Below are positions 32,041 to 45,389 of a stretch of DNA of 64,000 nt, in pieces. The DNA comes from Avena insularis. Its lineage: Eukaryota; Streptophyta; Magnoliopsida; Poales; Poaceae. Where the stretch lies: assembly GCA_023614405.1 (NCBI GenBank), contig CM042688.1:70728253-70792252 (forward strand). Direction: 5' to 3'. Positions within the stretch are counted from its first letter, which is position 1, and each line of letters starts with the position of its first letter. The position numbers were made by a program, and so were the translations under genes. Below the pieces are notes generated by a model. The model was not told where the DNA came from, did no database searches, and saw nothing but the letters and a program-made list of their open reading frames with translations.

Positions 32041-32880
32041 GGCGGTGGTGCAGAGCAAGGGGTAGCATGTGGGTGATGTCTCCCAAGTGCAGGATATCTA
32101 TTGTAGTACCTTTCAATAAGAAAAGGTTGTCAAACCTATGAGGAGCTAAAGGTATTGCCGGTGATGGGTGGATTTAGGCATGTACCACACATGGGCCTTG
32201 ATCCATGATTCTTGCCCATGCCTAGCTCTGACGATCAAGGACCTGAAGGCCTACATCTAGAAGCACTTAACCAACCTAACCTTAACCGGCCTAACCTGTG
32301 GGGCTGCAAGACGACTCTCTAGAGATCCCAAAGACCATATGTACGTGCAAGAGAAATCAGAGATCAGGATTACATGGAAGACAAGATCAAGACCTGACAT
32401 GACTAAGGAGGACTCGCCTACCATAGATGCCTATAAGTACTCCAAGACATTGACCCTAGAAGGACACGCCATAATTCCCCAAGTCTTCGCCATTAGCCTT
32501 AGGCATAGCTCTAGATTCATCTCTTTTGTAAGGTATCATTATAAACCCACCGAGATCATCTTGCAAACACATTGTACAATCTCTTGATCATCTTATGAAT
32601 AAAGTCCGAGGGAATCCTCCCATTACACACATATATTCGTCTTAGAGTTCCAAACCTATTGATCCGAGCCGATTGACAAACAAATAAACTCTCTTCCATT
32701 CCTCGGAAGTGAGACTATGGAGGGATCGTGAAAACTACCCTTTGTCATTTGGTGCGCCAGGCAGGGGGAGCCCACGTCATGCAGATCAGATCTACCAAAA
32801 TGACACCCAAGGGTCCGGACCGCCAGACCTACGAGGTCATGCTGACATGACATGCTGACTCGGTAGCCACGTGGCTAGCT
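32041..32880 (+). mobile_element. Gypsy LTR fragment with primer-binding site
   Basis: Sequence up to CTTTGTCA at 32747 is followed by TTTGGTGCGCCAGGCAGGGG (from 32748), a Gypsy-type primer-binding site and purine stretch. The LTR start is unclear (probably near 32160). Another piece, 32074-32160, starts TGATGTCTCCCAAGTGCAGG and looks like the inverse of a Gypsy LTR end. The interior stops within about 130 bases, so only a fragment remains. The open frames here are not conserved. Confidence 0.5.
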
Positions 32881-33074
32881 GTGATTGGTCGCTATCCCTT
32901 CAGTATAGGAATCAAATGGGGACCGTCAGATATTTTGTAGATTGGACGAACATGATTGATCTAAGCAAGTCTCACTAGCGACAATGGCGAAACGGCGACG
33001 GCTCAGCCGTTGAACGTGGCGGTGGTTCTAGTGCTCTTCATCGATGTACGAGTATCTAACGGTGTAGAGGATAT

Positions 33075-36000
33075 CAAGGTGAGCTTCTCGACGTTGCTTC
33101 CTTCGTCTTGGATTGGCAGCACACTGCGGCTAAAGGCAGAAGGTTGTCATGATGTGTAACACCCTTAAATCGGCCCTATGCAAGTTTTAGCGCTTCCTGC
33201 CAAACCCGCATAGAAACGATTCAAAGACGCCCACCAGGCACTTTCGTGCGGGTGGAAAACGAAGTAATAACATTACACAACAGTCCTCGATGGGACCCAC
33301 AGAACAGATATATATACAACAACGACTCAATGAGTCAAGAATACAGATATAATATACAAAGATCCAAATCACCTTGAAAACGATAGAGCGTCCGACTACG
33401 GACAAGATGCAAATAGGGCTAAGAGCCCTGAAGAATAACCAATGGCGTCCATAACCCTGCCCAAGCCAAGCGGAAGGTAACCACGCTAACGACGTGAAAC
33501 CTGCTAAAACAAAGGGGTGCGATAGAGGCAAAGGAAAAAGAGGGCGTCGATCGAGGCCAGTACAGCGAGGCTAGAATTGGCTCTCTCGCCTACATAGGTA
33601 TGGTGGGCTGAAGCGGCAGCACAGCAGCACTAAACAACCTATAGAGACTCGATATAACTGGCGGTTATCAGAGAGGGATAAGAAAGACCTATTCGGATCC
33701 AACCTGAAGCTATCACCAAACAAACCCATCCTGGTATTTCCCCCTCGAGACCAAACGAGGAAGTCGGACCGAGGAACTCACATAGTTGGCAGTTTTACTC
33801 ATTCCGTTATGGTCGTAGCACTTACTAATCAGATATAGATAGCATGAGTCATCCTGAAGCATGAGTAGTGGGCAGTTTTAATCACCATTCTGTTGTAGTT
33901 GGAACATTTACTAGTCAGATATAATTGTCCTGAGGAATCCCAAAACCCAGCAGTTGTTGGCACTTTTATCACATTCCATTGGAGTTGCAATACTTACTAG
34001 GCAGGTATAGCATGTCACAAAACAACCCAGATCCACCAGTTGTTGGCATTTTTAATATCCATTCCATTATAGTTGCATCTGATTACTAGTCACATATTAA
34101 GTCAAATTTATAGCACTACTTTAGTTATGCTTGTCTATGATCGAGAATCTTGTGCTCCAAGTCGTCCATAACATGGACACGGCTTTGAAAGTTTTACCTG
34201 CGGGTGCACAAATAACACACTCGATCAACCTCGGAAAAACCAACTCAAAATCAACGAGGCATTCACGACAAAGCGATCACAGGATTCAGAAATATTTCAG
34301 GGGCCACCCACTAAGCTACCATAGCGAAGTTGGCGGCTCGAACGGACCCGGGGTTTTGTGTGGGCGGCTATAAGCATAGGAACCCAAAAGTGTGGTGGGC
34401 TTGTCGATACAGTAGCGTGTCACGATCCTAAGCGATCTGGTGCTCCGCACAATCGTAAATAAAGCGATAAAGCATGGCATAAAATGGGATAGTAATAAAG
34501 CCCCAAGAAATAGAAATGAATCAAGCTACGCCTGGGGGTCCATAAGGCCTCCCGGATGTGGATAATCTGAAAAATCAAGGCAATTATCAAGTACTCGGGG
34601 TCCTACGGGACACAAGTGAGCGTGGAAGAACCAAATAACATCTATTGCCCACCGATGCCTCTGCATTAGTTATATCTAGCATTTTATTAGTTGTATTTAA
34701 AGTCATGATCAGCTCCACCATAAACATCTTCACCAACAAGCATCTCCAGCCATAACATCTGCCAGCCTTTCAATAACTGTGTTACTTGACAACACGAGAT
34801 CGCACCTAAGCAAGCAACTACGACTCACAAGGCCAACTATCTACCAAACACAGGTAATAGGAGGTGTCCAAGGCAATATGGAGGTACGGGTATAAGCGGT
34901 GTCGGAAACTAAAGCATCGCGACACGGATAACAATAGATCAACGGAGGAAATAAAGACTATAAATGCAAAATAGGTAGAAGGAGGAGAGATGCTACTTTG
35001 GAAACAACATCGAAGGTTCATATCCGGAGAACTTGTCGATACTCGCATCCACTCATCGGTCTAATCCGCGAAGAAGCGAACACTAGAAGACACACCGGAT
35101 GCAATATTTAATACGATGGCAGAAGATCCGGCATGATTATGATATGATGCAGATGTGGTGCAATTTAATATGCGGCAGTATTAAGCGGAACCGGGGTCCC
35201 GACATTTAATTAAACAGTTCAAATTATTTAAAACCCCCGCAATTTAAATGTTGTCTCGACAAGGCAAGAACATGCCATCGGTTCGCTATGCAAATTTAAA
35301 TGAAGACAATATAAGACTAGAAACGCTCTCATATAGTCTCCATATTTATTTTAGGTGAATCATCAAAATACCCTCAAGAACCCACAAAATGTATGCCAAC
35401 ATGCTAAATTAATATGCAACAATTTTATGTCATATATTATAAAAATAGGGGTCTCGGAAAAAGGGGATCACATTAGGGTTCGGCAAACTTGGGCTCCGAG
35501 GGGTTCGGGGTTCAACAGGGTTCGACGGGGAACGGTTCGACGGAAACGGTCTCGGACAACGGAAGGAGAGCTTGGCGTTCCGGGAAGGAGGACTTGGTGC
35601 TCCGAGATGAAGTGCTTGTCGTTCCGGTGGCGATCTTGACGGTCGTCGGATCCGAGAAGGAGATCTTGGTGTTCGGCGGCCTCGGGCATCGGGTCCGGGA
35701 AGAAGTACTTGTCGCATCCGTGGTCTTCGGGTTCGGTCTTCGGATCCATATCGGCGCGCTCGGGGTCTTGGTCATCTGATGCATGTAGCAGCTCATGACG
35801 TTCGGGAAGGCGATCATGTCGTCCCGACCTTGTTCGATGTCGAACTTGCTCTGGTGGTCGTCGTACTAGTCCGATGAAGATCTTGTCGTGGCTAGCCTTG
35901 GAGGAAGAGGGCTGTACGCAGAACTCGTAATAACACAAACACACGCACGTCCACATATGTGCACCGATGAACCACAGAACCCTGCGAACAGCACATAAAC

Positions 36001-38150
36001 AGGAACCCCGCAGGGACATGGCGGTGACGTCAGCGGGGTGGACGCCTACTGCAGGAGACGCTGCTTGGCCGGGAGGAGATGCGAACATGGTGGGTCTTGG
36101 CGGCAAAGACGACCATCGCAGGCGGCGGAGGCCGACTTCCTGGGGCGCCACGGCAAGGGAGCGACGACGGTGAGTCGGAGGGCCGGAGCTATGCTGCCGG
36201 AGGGCCAAGCGGCGGCGCTCACACGGCGAGGAGCGGAGCGGGGCACGGGGACGCTGGGGGCGACGCCTCGCAGAGAGGAATCCGGCGGCAAGGCTATCGG
36301 GCTCGAGGCGGCGGGGGTCGTTCTCGCGAGGAAGGGAGAGGCAGGGGCGTGGCCGAGGTCGTCGGCAACCGGGGAGAGGAGGACGGAGGGAGGCGGGGAA
36401 GAATTCCGGTAGCAACGACGCGGAAGCTCGGTGGCGGCAGCTCGTGGAGACATTGCAGGGAGGCTTGGGCCGGGCTCGACGACGGCCGGAGTGGACGAAG
36501 ACCAAGGCGGCGGGGATCCGCGCGATGCGGAGAGGAAAGAGGCGGGAGGAGGTCGGAGTGGTCGCGGTTGCTGGCGGCATCCGCGCCGATGGAGGCGGTG
36601 GTTAGAAGGCGAGGCGGGGAGATGAGGCGGGCGCTGCTGAAGGGAGGAGCTTGGAGGCGGGGTCGGGGATCTGGGGAGACCGGCGGTGGCGGCTTGTGTG
36701 AGGTGAGAAGGTGGCTGGCGGCAGAGGTGGCTGGTCTGCAGGCGCAGGAGGCGGCCGGTCGAGGTGGACGGCGCGGAGGCCCGACGGAGAGGAGGTCGGC
36801 CAGTTTGTGGGCGATCTCGGGAGGAAGGAGAGTGCGGGGGGAAGGGATTGCGTGGTGGGTGGTGGGCCAGGTGGGCGCGGGGCACGAGGGGAGCGGGTCA
36901 GGGGTGGCTGTCGGTGGACGGGCGGGAGAGGAAGTGGGGCGCGCCAGGTGGGGTTGGGGTCATGTGAATGGCGCCAGTGTGGCAGCGAGGTCCTGTGTGG
37001 CGGAAAAAATGGTAGCCAGAGGCTGACCGGCAATTTGAGGTGGGTAGGGAAAAGGTGGGTAGGGTGGGTAGGGAAAAAGGGTAGGGTATTTGGTGGGAAA
37101 AGTTTAGGGTAGTTTCTGGGGTAGGTAGGATTTTATCTGGAGGTGCCCGGCTAGGCTTCGGGCCTGACGGGCTGCCTCCTAAAAATAATTAAATATTTTA
37201 TTTATTAAAAACGAGGCTTTTGCAAACCGTTGATAGATAAAACAAAATATTCTGGACAAGCCCGGTGTTTTTGATTTGAATTATAGACGGGGTATTTAGA
37301 AAACAATAATAGACTTTTCGAAAATAGTTTAAGACAAAACCATGCATGATGATGACGATGCTCAGATGCAATGTGGCATGATGACATGAGCATGCGGTCA
37401 TGATGATGCAATGCACAAAAACAACGCGATTTTCTAGTAGTGGTTTTTGCGGGGCGCCACATGATGCCCCGATGGCGTATTCGGGTAGTCCTGGTGCTTT
37501 GCTCATGGGGAAAAGGGGATGCCAATGTGTGGAGCTTCAAGGGGAAGAGCTTGAGCATAGAAGAGAAGAGCAGAGTGATCGATAACATCATCTACATGAT
37601 CAACCCAAAGCTCCTCTTACGAGATCCATCTGGCGATGCTAGGGTTCGGCTTTTTCAAAAATGAAAACGAGAAGAAGGTATGTGGAGTATTTATGAAGAA
37701 GGTTGGCGTGTATAGGGGGCAAAAGAATCAAACAGAAACGAACGAAATTGGGGGATTCAGATCGAGATCGATGAATTGTGCGGGATCGATATCCATCATG
37801 AGGTAGGAGACGGTGGGGTGGATCCCACCTGACGATGAGATAGTAGAGGGGAAAGGGACTGCGGGCTGCTCTGTCCTCTGCTAGGCCGGCCTTTGGCTCT
37901 TGTAGCGCGCGCATGCGGTAGGGATAGGTACGGGCTAGGCCGGTCCGGTAGGTTAGGCTAGTTAGGTTTCTTTTTGTTTCTTTTTTCCTTTTTCTTTGTT
38001 CTTATTTCTTCAATAACTTTTGCAATATAGCTCCAAATAAGCTCAAACGAAAACTATTTTTTAAAAATTCAAAATAATAGTATAGGACTACTATGTCGAA
38101 CCGGTGTATGTATCTACCGGTTGACTCCTAGTGTTTTCCTTAAAAGATTC
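33075..38150 (+). repeat. Copy 1 of a tandem genomic duplication (split by a 4.3-kb insertion)
   Basis: 33075-33154 joined to 37462-38150 matches 39356-40085 from the CTTCCTTCGTC..GGAATGGCAGCA type start to the CCTTAAAAGATTCT end. Both copies hold an open stretch containing WSFKGKSLS.EEK and INPKLLLRDPSG. Read on the minus strand, both have a leader-like region with ATAAATAC and GAACCCTAGCAT before an ATG that stops after nine codons. I do not recognise a gene. The unit ends with T-rich and AT-rich sequence. Confidence 0.7.
33155..37461 (-). mobile_element. Large (4.3 kb) solo-LTR-like insertion
   Basis: The block begins TGTAACACCC and ends GGGCGCCACA (TGT..ACA termini) and is flanked by TGATG at 33150-33154 and 37462-37466. 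Comparison with the second copy at 39395-39430 shows exactly where it entered. On the minus strand it starts TGTGGCGCCCC, a start seen in long-LTR Gypsy families. It holds a strongly GC-rich core (35460-37100) with long but low-complexity Pro/Arg/Ser frames on both strands. No primer site, gag or pol was found, so a solo LTR is the best reading. A large non-autonomous element is possible. Confidence 0.65.
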
Positions 38151-39355
38151 TCCTCCTTGAAACAGGCTTTCGCCTAGCTATATTAATATAGCAACCAACC
38201 GATTGAGACCGCTGTTGGGCCAGACACCACAATGCCCAAAACAAAGAACAAAGAAAACGAACAAGAAAAAAAGAAGAGAAAACAAAGCCCACAATAGTGG
38301 ATCGATGAAAATGAGGAAGACCTGCCACCCACGCTCTGAAGCGTCGCGTACCAAGCAACACCTCCAAGAAGGAAAGTGGCGATAATGACGATGTTGCCTA
38401 GACTGGTCCTAGGGTTTCCTCCGATACGCTATGGGGGTGGGGGAAGAGATACACCTAACACCCTTCAGGAAGGACGATGACACCCATAGGCGTCACCACA
38501 TCGATGTCTAGAAGACAAGGATTTCTCCCGACCCCTCAAAAAATGACACTCCCAGACGCTTCGAATTGCACCACCAAGCTTGCTGCCCACCAGCACATGC
38601 AACCACGGTCTTGCTGTCTCCACTAGCGTCTCACCGTGATCTACGTTGCAAGACCGGTAAGACAAAAAAAGAGAAACTTTAGCTAGGGTTGGCGATACAG
38701 CAGCACGCGGGAGGGAACTGCCTCCACCACCAGTGGGCGGTAGACGACCGGGTGCAGCAGCAGGGGCAAACCAGGCACTCCCTGGGCCAGCCTGGACTCG
38801 TGAAGCCCCGCCGCTACACTGCATCAAGGGTGCCACCATAATTGCTGACCTCTACACTAGTCCCTATCCTTCCGTCCATCAGTGGATCCTCTACCGTAGA
38901 TCCCCGCTGCCAAGTAGCAGTGCCATCGCCACCGTGCTCACCCAGGCCAACCAGACCGCCGTTGGTCTGAGAAACACCACTAGCAAGGAAAGGAGGTGTC
39001 AAGTTCGACCCCGCCTAGCCGCCATAATGGCCTTGGGGGCATCTGCGACGTCACTCTTGGCCAGCATCACTTTGGGGGCACTGCTGCACCACCGCTAGTA
39101 GATCTAGGCCTATCTGGCCTAGATCCAACCATGCAGCATGCAAATGGCGCCGATAGTTCAGGCCCGCAGACCACGCTCCGTCCAGCAACATGCAAACTAC
39201 CTCCATCCTCGAGCCACATAGCCCACCACCGGACCCAACTTCTTCCTGCACAAGAGGAAACCTCCTCCACCATGGAGCCCCTCCACCAATCACTGCAGAG
39301 GCGTCCGACCGAGGCCCGCGTCTCCCCTAACCCATGCCACCCAGTGAAGCCTCCG
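38151..39355 (-). mobile_element. LINE-like dispersed repeat between the two duplication copies
   Basis: The left edge, read on the minus strand, ends with GCTAGGCGAAAGCCTGTTTC after TATTAATATAGC, the form of plant LINE 3' ends. The rest is GC-rich with no conserved frame. A compositionally similar block lies at 48490-49680. No reverse transcriptase is seen. LINE origin is an inference from the end only. Confidence 0.4.
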
Positions 39356-40085
39356 AAGTCGACCGCCTCCTTCGTCCTGGAATGGCAGCATGTTGTGGCC
39401 CAAGGCAGAAGGTTACCATGATGCCCTGACGGCGTATTCCGGCAATCCTGGTGCTCTACTCATGGGAAAGGGGGGATGATAAGATGTGGAGCTTCAAGGG
39501 GAAGAGCTTGAGCATGGAAGAGAAGCGCAGGGTGATCGGGAACCTAGTCAGCGTAATCAACCCAAAGCTCCTCTTACGAGATCCATCTGGCAATGCTAGG
39601 GTTCGGCTTTTTCGGAAAAGAAAACAAGAAGAAGGGATGCAGAGTATTTATGGAGAAGGTTGGCGTGTAGAGGGGGCAAAGAATCGAATAGAAACGAGCA
39701 AAATTGGGGGTTTTGGATCGGGATCGATGAACTGTGCGGGATCGATCTCCATCGCTAGGTAGGAGACGGTGGGGTGGGTCCCACCTGTCGATGACATAGT
39801 AGAGGGGAAAGGGACTACGGGCTGCTATGTCCTTTTGTTGGGTTGGCCTTTGCTGTTGCGGCGCGCGCGGTCGGTAGGGGTAGGTACGGGCTAGGCCGGT
39901 CCGGTAGGTTAGGCTAGTTAGGTTTCTTTTTTCCTTTTTTTCCTTATTTCTTCAATAACTTTTGCAATAGCTTCAAATAAGCTCAAACGAAAACTATGTT
40001 TTTTAAATTCAAAATAATAATATAGGACTACTATGCCGAACCGGCGTATGTATCTGTCATCCCGCGTCTGCCTTAAAAGATTCTA
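39356..40085 (+). repeat. Copy 2 of the tandem genomic duplication
   Basis: About 730 bases match copy 1 (33075-33154 plus 37462-38150), with shared GTGGAGCTTCAAGGGGAAGA, CCAAAGCTCCTCTTACGAGA and AGGCCGGTCCGGTAGG. This copy lacks the 4.3-kb insertion. It carries a 103-codon open frame from 39451 (MLYSWERGDDKMWSFKGKSL) whose residues are only partly conserved in copy 1, so coding is doubtful. Confidence 0.7.
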
Positions 40086-40280
40086 GTACGGGCTAGTATT
40101 AAATTTTTGGGCCTTTGATGGTCTCGTATGAAATAGCCCATATATACTTTTTTTTTAGGGATAGCCCATATATACTTAGGATCGTTGCAACAAGCCTCCC
40201 TGGTCCGACCAGGTCTCGATCGTAGTGGCTAAGGGTTCCGGGGGTTTCCGTACCGCCTCCGTTACGTACGTGCTACACCC

Positions 40281-40287
40281 TATAAAA
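40281..40287 (+). promoter_or_regulatory. TATA box of ubiquitin-L40 gene
   Basis: TATAAAA, 96 bases before the ATG at 40383, preceded by a TACGTACGTG element. The spacing fits a plant core promoter. Confidence 0.65.
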
Positions 40288-40313
40288 GGACACCACGTCC
40301 ACGGTTCTGCTGA

Positions 40314-41777
<1,464 letters not shown>

Positions 41778-41815
41778 GGCCAAAGACCAAATTTATGTCA
41801 AAGTTTGCGACGGAC

Positions 41816-42231
41816 TAAACATTGGAAAGGAAGCACACATGAGATGAATCAACCATCTTAGCATCAGATTTTAACGTATTTGTGTCATTTTAAAGTTTTT
41901 TTTTACAAAGAGTATTAATATCGCGAAGATACATCTGAAGCTTTGTTACACTTTAGAACATACGTGTTGGCATGAATAAATAAGATGTTACGATGAAATT
42001 TCGAATGGGATGTTGACTCTTAGCTTCATTATTAAAAATAATGGAACGATCCCATTATCTTCTCTTGTGTGTGCGTCTTCTCCGCTGGTCCCTTCCATTG
42101 AACTATCTCTTCTTTTCAATCTCTCTCGTCTATGGAGTTTAGACCACCGGGAACCATATTCATGTTCAACAAAAATTACAAACATAATTTCTCTTTGAAA
42201 CCTTAATAGATGGAAATAGGGATTTCAAATA
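41816..42231. other. 3' flank of the ubiquitin-L40 gene
   Basis: Low-GC sequence with the AATAAA signal at 41975-41980. No other feature seen. Confidence 0.4.
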
Positions 42232-42354
42232 CTCCCTTCGATCCAAATTAATTGACTTGGATTTGTCTAAATTCGGATGTATTTAGACATGTTTTAGTAC
42301 TAGATACATCTGAATCTAGATAAACTCGAGTCAATTAATTTGGATCGGAGGGAG
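42232..42354. mobile_element. Stowaway-type MITE
   Basis: A 123-bp element with terminal inverted repeats CTCCCTTCGATCCAAATTAA and its near inverse, flanked by TA at 42230-42231 and 42355-42356. The ends and TA duplication are those of Tc1/mariner-like MITEs. Confidence 0.92.
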
Positions 42355-42356
42355 TA

Positions 42357-43529
42357 TGATTTTTGACAAAAAGCTTTTTGGAAATGAGTTTTGGCATTAT
42401 GCTCTTGGGCAATGCATGAATGCTATGTAAGATTCCAATTATAAAAATTGGGATATTACACTTGCTTTTTTTTTTTCCTTTTTGACAAATTGATGTAGGG
42501 GAATCCTCTATGGTTTGAATTTTCTATTGATATAAACCAAGACAACTTTAGAAAATCAAGAGAAGAGATTAAAAACCTAGTGTAAAAGGATCTTCACTAA
42601 TACCGGCTTCACTCTATATTGGTGAAGACCACTTCTGCATCTGACTTTCCAACGACCAAAGGAAGTAATCTGGTTATTGAAATAAAGTTGTTATGTTCTT
42701 TCCAATATTCTAGGCCGAGCTCTTTTCTGGTACCCTCAGATGAATATGTACCGTCCGATTTCGGAATCCAACAGACCAGAACAAGCGGTACTGCTGGAAT
42801 TGGCTCCAGACTGACGAGCAGTAATGGGGTGTGCACCGCTCATTGATTTTGCCAATAGTATATTGTTGAAGGGCAATTTAGGTAGATCGCAATTTCTAGC
42901 CTGCTGGTCCACCCCACCCACCCGTAGATGCGAAAAAATCGCTCGACCACTCGCCCATCCAACCGTATCCTCGTTTCCCATCCCAAAGGAGGGAAATCCC
43001 CTTGGAGCTAGGGTTCAGCCCGCCACCGACGCGCGCTCGTCCAGGACTCCTCTCTTAGTCCGGCTGGGCAGGGACAACGATGATTGGCTCACCCTTCCGC
43101 CGAGGCTCCCATGAATGGAGGCGGGCAAGCGGCAAGAGCTACCCGCGTGGCCCAGCTGGTCGAGCGACGGGCCGAGGCGGAGGTGGTGGAGCCGGCAGTA
43201 GCCGCTGAGCGCGGCGACGAAGGTGCGGGTGCCCTGTCCCGTCGCGATACCAGACGCCGGGGCATGACGTGTCGGAGGCAGAACGCCTCTCAGACGGGCA
43301 GACATGGCGGCGGTGTTAGCGAGGCCGCGGAGGCGCCGAGTATCTCGGAAAAATGTAGTTGTCACCGCGTCCTTCTTGCTCGGTCAATTACCGTCATGCA
43401 CTGCAGCGCGTTGGTCCGGATTGGGCTGCCTGTGTCCGGTGGCTCTGCAACCTCGGGTGCAGGATGCTCAGGTGGGGCTGAGACGCCGGCATGGGCGACG
43501 CGACGACCTGCCGCTGGTTCGAGCAGCCC
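42357..43529. other. GC-rising, gene-like flank without a recognisable gene
   Basis: Several overlapping open frames of 75-199 codons occur on both strands (for example plus 42619-42846 and 43084-43683), but none shows a domain or consistent codon pattern. The GC-rich part from 42900 resembles a plant first exon or a CpG-rich promoter region. Confidence 0.3.
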
Positions 43530-43677
43530 CTGTGGTTCCACCCTTGCAGGGCAGAAGCACCTTGTTGCTGAGGGTGGTGTTCAAGTAGTTCTTGATCTCA
43601 TTGTCTGTTCGTCCGGAAAAATACCCATAATGATGCTTGTCTATCAATGCCAAATCATTCAGCCAGAGTGCAGCCAA
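43530..43677 (-). pseudogene. R2R3-MYB gene fragment
   Basis: The minus-strand frame reads GRTDNEIKNYLNTTLSNK, which is the end of the R3 repeat of plant MYB transcription factors (GRTDNEIKNYWNT is the usual form, with W changed to L here). The upstream residues are only weakly R3-like, and no R2 repeat or start is present. The GC-rich sequence downstream on the same strand (43530 to about 43020) could be the decayed C-terminal region. It is a truncated gene remnant. Confidence 0.55.
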
Positions 43678-43781
43678 AGGTAATTTTCATTCACATCTGA
43701 ATTCCTTGCCTAGAAGTTGTAAGTGCACTATTGATATTACTTCCTGTTAAGTTAAGAATCATTTCTGTTGTCCTAGTGTCC

Positions 43782-43845
43782 TACTCCCTCCGTTTCAAAA
43801 TATAAGATGTTTTAGCTTTGTGAAGCTAATGTATGTCAATGTGCT
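43782..43845. mobile_element. Truncated Stowaway-like MITE end
   Basis: CTCCCTCCGTTTCAAAATAT is a common Stowaway terminus, but no inverse end follows within the next few hundred bases. Confidence 0.55.
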
Positions 43846-43970
43846 ATATGTAATAAATAAACAATGACCTCAATTTGTATTCCAGTCTTTTCAGCTTGGA
43901 AGAAAACGAATTACCCTTTACTTTTTCTGTATGGTAGTGTGTGATTGTTAATTTTTCTGCCTTATGTAGG

Positions 43971-44155
43971 TGGACCTTGCTAATGTCATACCACTTGAAG
44001 CTGCTGATGGTTTGGAACAAGCTGAAGAAGAAACTGAAGCGACGAAAATGGCAATGAAGAGAAAAATTGGACAAGAAGTATCATCTGACTATCAGATTAG
44101 AACCTTGCCCACCAAACTTAAGATAGATCCATATAATCTGAAGATGTGGTATTGA
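43971..44155 (+). other. Possible terminal exon of an unidentified gene
   Basis: An acceptor-like TTATGTAG is followed by an open stretch reading VDLANVIPLEAADGLEQAEE, a basic segment (KMAMKRKIG) and KIDPYNLKMWY before a stop. Lower GC than the surroundings. No family is recognised, and no upstream exon could be joined. Confidence 0.3.
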
Positions 44156-44219
44156 ATTAGTCTTTTATTCAATATATTTGAACTTGAATTTTAGTCACCA
44201 GGATCCCATGTATAATTGG

Positions 44220-44376
44220 TAGGGCTGCAAGCGGGGCGGGTAAGCGGGAATAGATTTAGTCTCAGCTCATGTAGCTTAGTATAATTTGTAGACCAGTTTT
44301 GATCTGTGTATGTAGTATAATTTGTACTAACCATCCAGTTATGCGGGCCGAAACGGGTCCCGCATCTGCAACCCTA
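44220..44376. mobile_element. Possible hAT-type MITE
   Basis: A 157-bp block starts TAGGGCTGCA and ends TGCAACCCTA (imperfect inverse), with GCGGG near both ends. A clear 8-bp target duplication was not found. Confidence 0.4.
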
Positions 44377-44706
44377 ATAGTAGTACGAATGGAGTCCCAG
44401 TTATTGAGCTATGCCATGTAAGCGCTGCCACTTTGTAAGAAATATTTTCCACGAGCTCCTGGCCAGCAAGGCAAACTACTGGAACTTCCATGTAACTTGC
44501 AGAGACTACTAGTAGCATATGATCAGTGAAGCATGGCATTTGCCTTGTTGGACAGAGAACTATTGTAAATTGTGAACCAGAATCTGAAACATTGTATAGC
44601 ATACTGCGTTATTTTCACACCGAATATGGCATTGGGGTAACTAATCATGTGAAAGGGCCTGCATTTTACACTCAATGACTGAGGTAATTCACTTGAAGTA
44701 GAACTA

Positions 44707-44825
44707 CCCTCTCTGACCCAAATTAGTTGATTTGGATTTGTCTAGATTTGAGTGTATAAACATGATTTAGTATTAGATACATCCGTATCTTGACAAATTT
44801 GAGCCAACTAATTTGGATCGGAGGG
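44707..44825. mobile_element. Stowaway-type MITE
   Basis: A 119-bp element with CCCTCTCTGACCCAAATTAG at one end and its near inverse at the other, flanked by TA at 44705-44706 and 44826-44827. Related to the MITE at 42232. Confidence 0.92.
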
Positions 44826-44827
44826 TA

Positions 44828-45389
44828 GAATTTTTCAACCATTCAGCATCTCTTGTAGTCCTTGTACTATTGCGTGTAATCTCAAAATGTATGACCAGAA
44901 CACCTGGATCCCAGGGTGTGGTTAGAGACAGAGGGTTCAGACCTTTTATTTGATTACGCATGTACTGTAGAACAGCAGCCAACTGTTGCAGTTCATACTG
45001 CAGTACCTCAGAATGAAGGAATAACTCACTATATGAGGATATTTAAATCTCTGTTTACTTCAGCATGTACTTCAGACCGTGGTATTTTGTAAGACAGTTC
45101 CAAGTTTCGTGTGTCCGTATTGAGGTCTGCAGAACACGTACAATATTTCTATACTGTGTGGAGCTCTAAATTATATGATGCGGGTGGCGGCGAGGTCGGC
45201 GACGGCGCGGCCGGCAAGGTCAGAGACGGCGGAGCCGGCTTGGTTGCTGGCGGCGGATGTGAGGAAGAGGCACACGTGAGAGCAGAAGGCACCTGATGCA
45301 GATGGGCTCAGATAGGCCCAACGGCAGCTCTCCGTAAAGGAACAACTCTCACAGTATTTAGAAAAGTTAGATAGGTCTGGTTTACCCTC
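44828..45389. other. Intergenic sequence, no gene seen
   Basis: Unique-looking sequence with a small GC-rich patch at 45180-45280 (GGCGGCG and GGCGAGG repeats). No supported gene. Confidence 0.35.

Noticed and set aside
35468..36885. Long overlapping frames of 279-370 codons on both strands
   Set aside because: They are products of GC-rich sequence with few stops: Pro/Arg/Ser-rich, no domain, and inside a solo-LTR-like insertion.
42619..42846. 75-codon frames on both strands near 42.6-42.8 kb
   Set aside because: Neither strand gives a known motif, a convincing start or splice context.
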